This document shows, in pieces, positions 26,275-35,260 of a stretch of DNA of 64,000 bases. The stretch spans positions 1,054,001-1,118,000 of the forward strand of contig OZ252048.1 of NCBI GenBank assembly GCA_965247915.1. Reading direction: 5' to 3'. The notes beneath the pieces are model-generated. The model was not told the origin of the DNA, did no database searches, and saw nothing but the letters and a program-made list of their open reading frames with translations. The DNA comes from JAKZRT01 sp965247915 (GTDB lineage Bacteria; Pseudomonadota; Alphaproteobacteria; Rhodobacterales; Rhodobacteraceae). Position 1 is the stretch's first letter; every line of letters starts with the position of its first letter. The translations under genes and the position numbers were made by a program.

Positions 26275-28725
26275 ATGGAAAATCAAAACTTTCCCACACA
26301 TGCCGAAGTCGTCGTAATCGGTGGTGGAATTACGGGATGTTCGACCGCCTATCACTTGGCGAAGAACGGTATCAACGATGTTGTTCTGATCGAGAAAGAT
26401 AAGCTGACATCCGGGTCGACCTGGCATGCTGCCGGTGCGGTCGGCCAGCTGCGCTCCAGCGCAAATATTACCAGGTTGCTGGGATATTCAGTTGATCTTT
26501 ATGGTCGGCTTGAGGCCGAAACCGGTCAACCTTCGGGCTGGGTGCGCAACGGCTCGTTGCGGCTGGCCTGCACACCCGAACGCATGGTCGAAATTGAACG
26601 CGTAGCGACGACGGCACGATCCTTCGGGCTGGCTTTTGACATGATATCACCGCAAGAGGCGCAAAAGATTGTGCCTCAGCTGGACATAGCGGACGTCATC
26701 GGCGCGGCCTGGGTGGAAAGTGACGGCATCGCCAATCCGACGGATATCACCATGGCGCTGGCCAAAGGGGCCCGGATGCATGGTGTGCGCATCATCGAAG
26801 ACACCAATATCACCGCCATTCATCAAAAAGGCGGGCGGATCACTGGCGTTTCCACCTCACGTGGCAACATCACTTGCGAAAAGGTTGTGAACTGCGCCGG
26901 CATATGGGCCCCCGAGATTGGCAAGATGGCAGGCGTGAATGTGCCGCTGCAACCATCGCACCACCAATATCTGGTGACCGAGAAGATTGAGGGTTTACCT
27001 CGATTTGCGCCCACGTTGCGTGACCCGGACAATCTGACCTATTTCAAGGAGGAGGTCGGCGGGCTTGCCATTGGCGGGTACGAGTTCGATCCGATCCCAT
27101 TCATGGAAAATCCGATTCCGGACAGTCATGCGTTTCGGCTAATGCCTGAGAATACCGACCATTTCGAACCCATATTCGAAGCGGCGATGAAGCGGTTCCC
27201 GGTACTGGAAAACATTGGAATAAAAAACTGGTTCAACGGCATCGAGAGCTTTACCGAGGACGGCATGTTCATTCTGGGCGAAGCGGCAGAGGTCGCTGGA
27301 TTCTATGTCGGCGCCGGTTTCAACGCTTTTGGCATTGCTGCTGGGGGTGGTGCAGGACGGGCTCTGGCCGAGTGGATCATAGCGGGCGAGCCGCCATTTG
27401 ATCTCTGGTCGGCAGACCTTCGACGATTCTCGCCCTATCACCGATCACCGTATCAGGTACGCGAGCGGTCGCTGGAAGGGCAGGGCAAGCATTATTCCAT
27501 GGGCTGGCCTTATAGCGAAAACAAGCGCTGCCGCAATTTGCGCCGCAGTGCGATCTATGGTCACCTGAAAGACCGCGGTGCCAGCTTCGGTGCCAAATCG
27601 GGCTGGGAACGGCCAAATTGGTTTGCGCCCAAAGCGATTGAGCCCAAGGACGAGATGACCTGGGGTCGGGCGAACTGGTTCGAACATGTGGCACAGGAAC
27701 ACAAAGGTTGCCGCGAGGCGGTGGCGGTGTTTGACCAAAGTTCATTTGCTAAGTTTTCACTGATTGGGCCGGATACTGAAGCCGTGCTGCAAACGCTGTG
27801 TTCCGGCGATATGAGTAAACCCATCGGTAGTGTCATCTATACTCAGATGCTAAATAGGGCAGGCGGTATCGAGGCCGACCTGACTATCACCCGGATCAGC
27901 GAAGTCGAGTTTTACATTGTTACCGGTACAGGCTTTGCCACCCGTGATTACAACCATCTGAAACATGGAATTCCCGAGGGCAGCCGGGCAATATTGATAG
28001 ATGTATCGTCAGCCTACGGCACGCTGTCGGTAATGGGGCCAAAATCACGTGATTTACTATCGCGTATTGCCGAAGCGGATCTGTCAAACGCAGCGTTCCC
28101 TTTCGGCACCTGTCAGGTGATTTCCCTGATGGGAGCACCGGTGCGGGCGTTGCGGATGACTTTTGTCGGCGAACTGGGCTGGGAGTTGCATGTCCCGACG
28201 GAATACATGGCCCATACATATGAATTGCTGACGCAGCATGGGGCAGATTTTGATATGGTGGATGCAGGGTATCGCGCCATTGACTCTCTGCGGCTGGAAA
28301 AAGGATTCCGCGTCTGGAGCCACGATATCGGGCCGGATTACACGCCTTACGAGGCCGGGCTGGGATTTGCCGTAGCGCTGGACAAAAACGTCGATTTTAT
28401 TGGCCGGGACGCGTTATTGCGGCAACGTGAAAACCCGCTGGAGAGGCGTTTGGGAGTAATCTGCTGCGATGATCCTGACGTGATCCTGCTGGGCCGGGAA
28501 ACTATCTATCGCAATGGCGAACGGGTTGGCTGGCTGGCGTCAGGGGGCTATGGGCACACGCTGCAAACCAATATTGGTCTGGGCTATGTCAACAGCGTGA
28601 ATGGGACTGACTGGAAGGATTTGTTGGACGCGGATTACGAGTTGGAAGTGCGTGCTCGTCGTGTGCCCGTCAAGTTCCAGTTCCGTCCGCTTTATGATCC
28701 AAAATCTGAGCGGGTTAAGGTCTGA
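26275..28725 (+). CDS. FAD-dependent dimethylglycine/sarcosine-dehydrogenase-like protein fused to GcvT
   Basis: 816 residues in the DMGDH/sarcosine dehydrogenase layout. The N-terminal FAD domain begins AEVVVIGGGITGCSTAYHLAKNG and has SGSTWHAAG, whose His is the covalent flavin ligand in DMGDH. A linker domain and a C-terminal GcvT-like folate domain (about residues 440-810, WGRANWFEHVAQEHKGCREAVAVFDQSSFAKF onward) follow. Family members oxidatively remove an N-methyl group and pass it to tetrahydrofolate. ATG 26275 is chosen over 26197 because family homology starts there. The exact amine is unknown; the island context suggests an N-methylated amino alcohol or glycine-betaine derivative. 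Confidence 0.9.
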   Translation: MENQNFPTHAEVVVIGGGITGCSTAYHLAKNGINDVVLIEKDKLTSGSTWHAAGAVGQLRSSANITRLLGYSVDLYGRLEAETGQPSGWVRNGSLRLACTPERMVEIERVATTARSFGLAFDMISPQEAQKIVPQLDIADVIGAAWVESDGIANPTDITMALAKGARMHGVRIIEDTNITAIHQKGGRITGVSTSRGNITCEKVVNCAGIWAPEIGKMAGVNVPLQPSHHQYLVTEKIEGLPRFAPTLRDPDNLTYFKEEVGGLAIGGYEFDPIPFMENPIPDSHAFRLMPENTDHFEPIFEAAMKRFPVLENIGIKNWFNGIESFTEDGMFILGEAAEVAGFYVGAGFNAFGIAAGGGAGRALAEWIIAGEPPFDLWSADLRRFSPYHRSPYQVRERSLEGQGKHYSMGWPYSENKRCRNLRRSAIYGHLKDRGASFGAKSGWERPNWFAPKAIEPKDEMTWGRANWFEHVAQEHKGCREAVAVFDQSSFAKFSLIGPDTEAVLQTLCSGDMSKPIGSVIYTQMLNRAGGIEADLTITRISEVEFYIVTGTGFATRDYNHLKHGIPEGSRAILIDVSSAYGTLSVMGPKSRDLLSRIAEADLSNAAFPFGTCQVISLMGAPVRALRMTFVGELGWELHVPTEYMAHTYELLTQHGADFDMVDAGYRAIDSLRLEKGFRVWSHDIGPDYTPYEAGLGFAVALDKNVDFIGRDALLRQRENPLERRLGVICCDDPDVILLGRETIYRNGERVGWLASGGYGHTLQTNIGLGYVNSVNGTDWKDLLDADYELEVRARRVPVKFQFRPLYDPKSERVKV

Positions 28726-28771
28726 TATCCAACAATCGGCCCCGGCAGGGTCAATTAGAACGGAGGCACCT

Positions 28772-29825
28772 GTGCCCATAATGCAAGAAACGATCCAACG
28801 GGCGATCAAGCTGTCGTGTCGCAACCTGTGGAAAGTTTACGGGCACGACCCGGTCCGATTCATGCAGGACTGTGGCGGTAATCCTACCGCCTAGGACTTG
28901 CAGTCGCATGGGCTGATAGGGGCCCTGCGCGATGTCTCGATTGATGTCTATGACCGCGAAATTTTCGTGATCATGGGGCTTTCAGGATCTGGGAAATCGA
29001 CTTTGATCCGCAACCTTTCGCTGCTGGTACAGCCCACTGCCAGATCGATCATGTTTGATGGTAAAAACCTGATGACGGTCAGCGAAAAGGAATTGATCGA
29101 CATTCGCCGCCACAAGATGGGGATGGTGTTTCAGAATTTTGCTTTGCTGCCACATTTGACTGTTTTGCAAAACGTTGCCTTTCCGCTGGAAATTCAGGGG
29201 CTCGACCGTAAATCCCGCGAAATTCGCGCCCTTGAGATGATCGAACTGGTCGGACTAAAGGGCCGCGAAAGCTATTACCCACGTGAACTGTCCGGAGGGC
29301 AGCAACAGCGGGTCGGCATCGCAAGATCACTGGCAGTCGAGCCCGAGCTTTGGTTCTTGGACGAACCCTTTGCAGCGCTTGATCCGTTGATACGGCGGGA
29401 TATGCAGAATGAATTTCTGAGGCTTCAGGCAATGCTGCACAAGACCATCGTGTTCATCGCTCACGATTTCGACGAGGCTGTAAAATTGGCGATCGCATGG
29501 CTATTTTGAAAGATGGCGTGGTCGAGCAGATCGGCACACCTGAACAACTGGTTTTGAACCCGGCCACGGACTATGTCGCCGAATTCACCCGCGATGTCTC
29601 CAGACAAAAGTCTTCAAAGTCGGATCGCTGATGGTGAGCGGTTCTGGTGCGACAGGAGACGAACCACCGGTGCGAATTTCGGACACCATCGGGGCGGTAT
29701 CGCGCCGGATAATTGACAGCGTTAATGCAAGCCTGCCGGTCGTGGATGACGACGGCATGGTCGTTGGCCATCTGTCGCGCACGGCTGCACTGGAGGTTCT
29801 GCTACAGGAGGCCAGCGATGTCTGA
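28772..29825 (+). pseudogene. ProV/OpuAA-like ABC transporter ATPase, inactivated
   Basis: A glycine-betaine/proline-type ATPase with two lesions. A TAG at 28892-28894 interrupts the N-terminus (GGNPTA stop DLQSHG, probably CAG to TAG). A one-base loss near 29491 shifts the frame: AVKLAIAWLF in one frame should read AVKLGDRMAILKDGVVEQIGTPEQL. Otherwise Walker A (GLSGSGKST), signature (LSGGQQQRVGIARSLA) and Walker B (LWFLDEPFAALD) are recognisable, with a CBS-type tail to 29825. The likely GTG start at 28772 has a GGAGG upstream. Its neighbour permease is also broken. Confidence 0.9.
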
Positions 29826-31723
29826 ACACCCCGAAGCTACGCCGCCGCGCCTGCATCAGAGGTTCCGTGGGCTGATCGCCGCAGTGATTTTGCTAATGCT
29901 GATCCTGGTCCTTCGCGTGCTTGCACCCTGGGCGGTAGTCTGGCCTGAAGCACTGATCTTGCCACTGAAGGACTGGATCGGGGCGGCGATGGACTGGCTG
30001 ATCCATGATCTGAGCTTTGGCCTGTACACGTTCCAAGAGCTGAGCCGCGATACAACGATCGGACCGGTCAGCTGGGTTGGAGCTATCTTTGGTGCTATGA
30101 TCCTGATGTACAAGCTGGGTGGCTGGCGTCTTGCGGGTTTGACGCTGTTTTGTTTCGGTTACATGGCGGCGTTCGGTCTGTGGCAAAGTTCGATGAAGAC
30201 CAGTCATCAATCCTGATCGCCGTTCCGTTTGGATGCTTTGCCGGTCTGATGCTGGGCATTCTGGCGCATCGCAGCCGCCGGATGGAACGAGCAGTCGTTG
30301 TTTTGCTGGATTTTATGCAAACTGTCCCTGTATTTGCTTATCTTCTGCCGGTTCTGTTCCTGTTAGGTTTTTCGCCGGTTTCAGCCATGCTGGCAACGAT
30401 GATCTATGCCATGCCTGCGATGGCACGGGCGACCATTCTGGGACTGCAAACCGTGCCCGAAGAAGTCATCGAATTTGGCACCATCACCGGTACAACCCGC
30501 CGCCAAATGCTGTGAAAAGTACAGATTCCCTCGGCGGCACCAACCCTTGTGACCGGGGTCAATCAGGTGGTGGTTCTGTCGCTGAACGCTGTGATCATTG
30601 CCTCTTTGATTGGTGCGGGAGGGCTTGGGTTTGATGTAATAAAAGCCTGCGTACGCTCAGGATTGGTGCGGGCCTCGAGGCTGGTATGGCAATTGTTCTG
30701 ATCGCGGTGCTTCTGGATCTCCTGTTTTATGCTTGGACTCAACGCCCGCCGATCACCCATCAGGATCTGGACCGTCCTTTGTGCCAGCGTTACAGCGCCT
30801 TGATCTGGGCATTTGCAGCATTGGTTTTGTGTAGCCTGGCGTCGATCTGGCTGCCGGAACTACAGGCGTACCCCAAGGCGTGGGAAATCAGCTCGGGGCA
30901 GTTTTTTGACACCGTGATCGACTATATCACCATCGAATACTATTCGACGATCGAGACCTTCAGTACCTTCATGTATCTGCGCATCCTCAACCCAGTCCGC
31001 GACGGATTGTTGGCACTTCCCTGGAGTGTGGCCCTGGCATTATTGGCCCTCGCTGGTTGGCGGGCGCAGGGTGGGCGGCTGGCGGTTTTATTGGTTGGGC
31101 TGGCGGCGGTGATCCTGATCACTGGATTTTGGGAAAAATCCATGATCACGGTCTATCTGATCGGTGTGTCGGTGACTTTGGCAATGTTGATCGGGTTACC
31201 TTTGGGCGTGCTGGGCGCCATGAACGAACGAAGCTCGGCGATGTTGCGGCTGTTGGCAGATACGCTGCAAACGCTGCCCAGTTTCATCTATATTGTACCG
31301 GTGGTGATCCTGTTTCGGGTGGGCGACATTCCGGCAATTATCGCCGTGGTACTTTATGCCATTGCTCCGGCGATCCGTTATACTGATCTTGGATTGAGCA
31401 AAGTTGACCCCTCGCTGATCGAGGCGTCACAGGCAATGGGCTGCAGCCGCTTGCAAATTCTGTTTCGGGTGCAACTGCCACTGGCTTTGCCGGAAATCCT
31501 TCTTGGTGTAAATCAAACCATCATGTTGGCGATTTCGATGCTGGTGATCACCGCTCTGGTAGGCACCCGCGATCTAGGGCAGGAAGTGTATGTTGGTTTG
31601 AGCCGCGCTGACTCTGGATTGGGCCTTATGGCCGGTATTTGTGTTGCTTTTGTTGCAATAATCGCAGATCGCTTGTTGCAGGCACTTGCTAATAATCGCA
31701 AGAAGGCTCTTGGTTTGATCTGA
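29818..31723 (+). pseudogene. ProW-like permease (two fused permease domains), inactivated
   Basis: Starts at ATG 29818 overlapping the ATPase stop. The translation needs three repairs: a frameshift near 30203 (SMKTSHQS stop versus QSSILIAVPFGCFAGL), a TGA at 30513-30515 where family members have Trp (RRQML stop KVQIPSAAPTLVTGVNQ), and a lost C near 30644 (AAAGCCTGCGT for AAAGCCCTGCGT). Repaired, it would be about 635 residues with two BPD-type permease modules, the second ending at 31723 with the EAA-like region EASQAMGCSRLQILFRVQLPLALPEILLGV. Accumulated lesions show relaxed selection. Confidence 0.88.
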
Positions 31724-31816
31724 CCGAATTGCGACTGGCATAAGAGATCATCAAACAGGCTCGTGGTTCTCCCACCTGCCTGCGCATTTTGAAACGACTT
31801 ATCCGGCGGCTGCGAT

Positions 31817-32587
31817 ATGGCAAAATTGAGAAAAAAAGAACGGCATCGCCATATCCTGACGGCTCTGGCGGCCAACGCTGGGATGACTGTTACTGACCTT
31901 GCCGTCGAGCTGTTAGTGTCAAAGCAGACCATACGTCGCGACCTTGATGAATTAAGCGAAAATGGTGAGATCAACCGAACTTACGGCGGTGCGGCATCGC
32001 CACCTGTGGGTATCGAGCCCAATCTGGCCGAACGCGGCCAGATGATGATTCCCGAGCGCACTCAAATCGCGGATGTTGCGGTAAAAATGTTTCGCGAAGG
32101 TGAAACTATTATGATCGGGCCCGGCGTGAGCACCAGTTTCTTTGCACAGTTTCTGGCGCGGGAGTATCAACGGCTGCAAATCCTGACCAACAGCCTGAGT
32201 GTCGCAACGATAATGGCCAAATCCGGATCGCATCGGGTGGTTTTGATACCTGGTGATTATGAACCGCTTGAAGGTTGTGTCACTGGCGCCGAAACTCTGG
32301 CCTTCGTTGAGAAATTCCGCGCAGACGTTGCTGTGATCGGGGCCAGTGGAATTGACCAGGAAGGCGTCTATGAAGCCCATTCGGGAATTTCCTGGGTCGA
32401 TCGGGCGATGCTCAGCCGGTCGTTGCGCAACATGGTTTTACTGACTGACGACAAGTTCAACCACCCTTATCTTGAGAAAATCTGCTCGCTGGGGGATCTT
32501 GACGCCCTTGTGACAAATAAAGCTCCGGAAGGGCAACTTCTCTCCGCTCTGAATGACGCAGATGTTTCCTGCCATCTACCCAAATAA
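31817..32587 (+). CDS. DeoR-family transcriptional regulator
   Basis: 256 residues. An N-terminal DeoR helix-turn-helix (RKKERHRHILTALAANAGMTVTDLAVELLVSKQTIRRDLDELSENGEINRTYGGA) is followed by a DeoRC sensor domain (about 80-240, with IGPGVSTSFFAQFLAR, LTNSLSVATIMAKSG, GAETLAFVEKFRADVAVIGASGIDQEGVY). DeoR sensors usually bind phosphorylated intermediates. This fits a locus whose kinase would make an amino-alcohol phosphate, but the effector is inference. It is convergent with the binding-protein gene at 32657 and lies 1.7 kb before the BMC operon. Confidence 0.9.
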   Translation: MAKLRKKERHRHILTALAANAGMTVTDLAVELLVSKQTIRRDLDELSENGEINRTYGGAASPPVGIEPNLAERGQMMIPERTQIADVAVKMFREGETIMIGPGVSTSFFAQFLAREYQRLQILTNSLSVATIMAKSGSHRVVLIPGDYEPLEGCVTGAETLAFVEKFRADVAVIGASGIDQEGVYEAHSGISWVDRAMLSRSLRNMVLLTDDKFNHPYLEKICSLGDLDALVTNKAPEGQLLSALNDADVSCHLPK

Positions 32588-32614
32588 AAGACGCCCCGGA
32601 TTTGATCCGGGGCG
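32585..32614 (-). terminator. Intrinsic terminator for the ProX-like gene
   Basis: Perfect 10-bp stem CGCCCCGGAT/ATCCGGGGCG (32592-32601 and 32605-32614) with a 3-nt loop. On the minus strand it is followed by a T-rich run (CTTTTATTT), giving a rho-independent terminator about 40 bp past the stop of the gene at 32657-33610. It lies at the 3' end of the convergent regulator gene. Confidence 0.75.
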
Positions 32615-32656
32615 CTGCAGGTGCCCGGTAAAGAATGCCGGGTCAGGGAGATTAGG

Positions 32657-33610
32657 TTACTGTGTCCAAGCCTGCCAAGTAGAGGCATTGCTGGCAAGCC
32701 ACTGATTATCAATGTTTTTCTCACCCTCACCGTCAAGATCAACGGCGCTGATCATGGCGGCATACTCGTCCGAAGTGAAAGACATCTTGCCGATCATGTC
32801 ATAGGCGGCTGGCCAGATTTCGGAACCACCAGCCCAGGCAGTTTTATGCAACTCACCGTTAGGATTGCCGCAATCGTATTTGGCGTCGGCGTTCGTGCCC
32901 CAGGCCGCGTCGTTGTAGCAGGCCTCGGTATAGTCCGGGAACTGTACGAATGCGCCATCATATTTTGTTGGCCACCAATGCGGCGAAAACACCCACATCA
33001 TGATTGGGGCTTTGCGTTTATAGGCCGAGTCCAGTTCGGCCCACATGGCAGCGTCACTACCAGCGTGAATAACGGTCCACGGCAAACCCAATGCTTCGAC
33101 GCGCTCATCATCGAAACCTTCCCATGATACCGGGGCGCCAAGATATCGACCGTTCGGCGCAGTTTGGGGTGTCGAAAACGCCTCGGCGCAATCCGGTTCC
33201 AGCAGGGCTGTCCAATCGGGCAGCGTCGGGCAGTGTTCGGTCATATAGGCGGGATACCACCATTCTTCCATCGCATTCAGACCCAGACCGCCCAGATCGG
33301 TCAGAGCACCTGATGACAGACCATCGGCATAGCGTACCTCTTGGGTCGTAGGCCATATTTCCATTTGCACTGTGATATCGCCAGTCTCCAATCCGGCAAA
33401 CTGCGCCATCGCATCGGCCTGAATGTACTCGACATTATAGCCCATTGATTCAAGCAAGCCGCCTAATATGTAAGAAGACAGATTCTGGCTCGACCAATTA
33501 TTGAGTGCAATTTTGATGTCCCCATCTGATTCCGGTGCATTGGCCAGCGCCTGCGTGGCCATCAGCGCCAAAGTGGCGGTCAGCCCTTTTAAAATCTTTG
33601 TGTTTGTCAT
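32657..33610 (-). CDS. Periplasmic binding protein, ProX/OpuAC-like (copy 1)
   Basis: 317 residues with an N-terminal signal peptide (MTNTKILKGLTATLALMATQALA) and an OpuAC-type substrate-binding domain (IKIALNNWSSQNLSSYILGGLLESMGYNVEYIQADAMAQFAGLETGDITVQMEIWPTT). The family binds quaternary amines such as glycine betaine, choline or carnitine through an aromatic cage; many Trp residues (HWWPT, EWWYPAYM, WAGGSEIWPAAYD) are visible. It is intact, although the ATPase and permease that would pair with it are pseudogenes, and it is transcribed opposite to them. Confidence 0.9.
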   Translation of the reverse strand: MTNTKILKGLTATLALMATQALANAPESDGDIKIALNNWSSQNLSSYILGGLLESMGYNVEYIQADAMAQFAGLETGDITVQMEIWPTTQEVRYADGLSSGALTDLGGLGLNAMEEWWYPAYMTEHCPTLPDWTALLEPDCAEAFSTPQTAPNGRYLGAPVSWEGFDDERVEALGLPWTVIHAGSDAAMWAELDSAYKRKAPIMMWVFSPHWWPTKYDGAFVQFPDYTEACYNDAAWGTNADAKYDCGNPNGELHKTAWAGGSEIWPAAYDMIGKMSFTSDEYAAMISAVDLDGEGEKNIDNQWLASNASTWQAWTQ

Positions 33611-33750
33611 TTTTCCCTCCTGTTACCCGGTTAAAAGTGTTGGCGCATCTGCTCAGCAAGACCGAATTTACCCCTCAAAATACGGTTCTCATCCGGTACG
33701 ACCGCTCTGTGAGGCCTGATTGGGTCAACGTTCAGATTGTGATGAAACGA

Positions 33751-33779
33751 TCGTTAATACAGGTCTCGTTAATACAGGT
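33751..33779. repeat. Two 14-bp direct repeats upstream of the ProX-like gene
   Basis: TCGTTAATACAGGT occurs twice (33751-33764 and 33766-33779) with a 15-bp period, 141 bp upstream of the start of the ProX-like gene and in the divergent spacer before the BMC operon. This makes it a candidate operator for the nearby DeoR regulator, though no footprint or second site supports that. The rest of the 33611-34254 spacer has no other gene that I can support apart from the flavoprotein stub at 33950. Confidence 0.45.
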
Positions 33780-33949
33780 AATGTTGCTCAGTTGAGAAGA
33801 GAAGTCCACATTTTTGTGGCTTTATTACCATATATATGTTGCAAGTCATACAAAACCGAGCAACTGTGATTCCAACGCAACATTCTCGTTGATGAAGGCA
33901 GCCACTGCGCCTTAGTTGAAAACGGAATGGCCTAGGAGGGCGCACAGGG

Positions 33950-34009
33950 ATGAAGCAGCACGCGGAAATTGCGATCATTGGGGGTGGCGCACTGGCCAAA
34001 ATCGAGTCT
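33950..34009 (+). pseudogene. Stub of an FAD-dependent oxidoreductase gene
   Basis: An AGGAGGG Shine-Dalgarno sequence precedes ATG 33950, which encodes MKQHAEIAIIGGGALAKIES. AEIAIIGGGA is the Rossmann start of FAD oxidoreductases (compare AEVVVIGGGITG at 26275). Flavoprotein similarity stops after about 17 residues and nothing recognisable follows up to the kinase gene. It looks like the 5' remnant of a deleted amine oxidoreductase gene. A chance Rossmann-like string is possible but the strong ribosome-binding site argues otherwise. Confidence 0.5.
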
Positions 34010-34254
34010 GATTGCCCAGCAATTCGATTGTGCCGCTGTAGGATAACAAAGTATTTTCCAGCTATTGGGGGCTATGTCATGAATCGCTCCACTCGAAGCC
34101 AGGCAAATATCAACAACCCGGGCCTCGCGCAGACGATAAACGCTTTGCGCAACTCTTGGATTACTAGCAGGTCACGTTTGATACGGCCTGTCTTCCCAAA
34201 AATACAGAAACTACCCGAAACGTTTTTCGTTAGCGGGCACGGGAGCGCATTGCC

Positions 34255-35238
34255 ATGAGTTCGATTGTTACTGATTATCAAATGGATCCGCAGGTAAATG
34301 CTGTATTGTCGCATTGGAACCTGCCTTCGGATGCTACGGCACGGCTGATTAATGTCAGCGAAAACCACACTTACATGGTGGATTGTCAAACGCAGCGCTG
34401 GGTTTTGCGGGTACATCGTGATGGCAATCATTCAGTCCAGGCGATCCGTAGTGAAATCGCCTGGACTGAAGCCTTGCAGCAGGATGGGGCGCTGTTAACG
34501 CCCAGAGTCATCCCCGGCATAGACGGTCATAAGGTTCAAAAAGTTTGGCTTGATGGCATTGGCTCCCGTTTTCTGGTGTTGTTTGAGTTTGTACCGGGCA
34601 GCTCCCCTAACGAAACTTGCGATCTGACGGCTCCTTTTGAACAGCTTGGTGGTATCACGGCCCGCGCCCATCTTCACAGCATCGGATGGTCACGGCCCGG
34701 AGGGTTCACCCGGATGAGCTGGAACACTGAAACCATGTTTGGCCGGGACGGGTTGTGGGGTGATTGGCGTGACGCGCCGAATGTTACTCCCGATATTTTG
34801 GGCGTTTTGGAGAGGGTCGAAGAGCGGGTCAAATGCGGACTGACGGCGCTGGGACGGGGAGCCGAGGATTATGGTCTGATCCATGCAGACATGCGCTTGG
34901 CTAACCTTTTGACCATAGGCGACACTATTCAGGTCATCGACTTTGATGACGCCGGGATGGGGTGGTTCCTGTATGATTTTGCCGCCGCTGTCAGCTTTAT
35001 GGAAGATGACCCACGTCTGCCTGACTGGAAAGAGGCATGGTTGCGCGGATACCGCACCATCCGCCCTCTGCCTGATCGGGCTGAGCAGGACATTGATACC
35101 TTGATCATGTTGCGTCGTCTGGCGCTTTTGGCCTGGATCGGGAGTCGGATCGAAAGCCCCGAGCCTCAAGCGTTGGCGCCTGATTTTGCCCGTGTTTCGG
35201 CAGAGCTTGGGAAAAATTACCTGACGTCTCTAGATTGA
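34255..35238 (+). CDS. APH-fold small-molecule kinase, probably an amino-alcohol kinase
   Basis: 327-residue aminoglycoside-phosphotransferase-fold kinase. Catalytic loop LIHADMRLANLL (catalytic D212, Asn six on) and metal-binding IDFDDAG (D229/D231) are intact. It opens the BMC operon, 22 bp before the PLP enzyme. In RMM/aminoacetone BMC loci such a kinase phosphorylates 1-amino-2-propanol, and APH-fold kinases also act on ethanolamine and choline. Substrate here is inferred from neighbours: ethanolamine or aminopropanol most likely. Homoserine-kinase-II-like identity is the main alternative. Confidence 0.8.
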   Translation: MSSIVTDYQMDPQVNAVLSHWNLPSDATARLINVSENHTYMVDCQTQRWVLRVHRDGNHSVQAIRSEIAWTEALQQDGALLTPRVIPGIDGHKVQKVWLDGIGSRFLVLFEFVPGSSPNETCDLTAPFEQLGGITARAHLHSIGWSRPGGFTRMSWNTETMFGRDGLWGDWRDAPNVTPDILGVLERVEERVKCGLTALGRGAEDYGLIHADMRLANLLTIGDTIQVIDFDDAGMGWFLYDFAAAVSFMEDDPRLPDWKEAWLRGYRTIRPLPDRAEQDIDTLIMLRRLALLAWIGSRIESPEPQALAPDFARVSAELGKNYLTSLD

Positions 35239-35260
35239 ACGTATTGGAATGGAGTTGATC

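Noticed and set aside
28892..28894. TAG in the ProV-like gene read as pyrrolysine, because an MttB-family gene is nearby
   Set aside because: The MttB homologue itself has no TAG, no pyl genes are visible, and the same gene also carries a frameshift, so it is an ordinary nonsense mutation in a pseudogene.
30513..30515. TGA in the ProW-like gene read as selenocysteine or recoded Trp
   Set aside because: The gene has two further frameshifts, no SECIS-like structure was seen, and TGA is used as a normal stop throughout the window.
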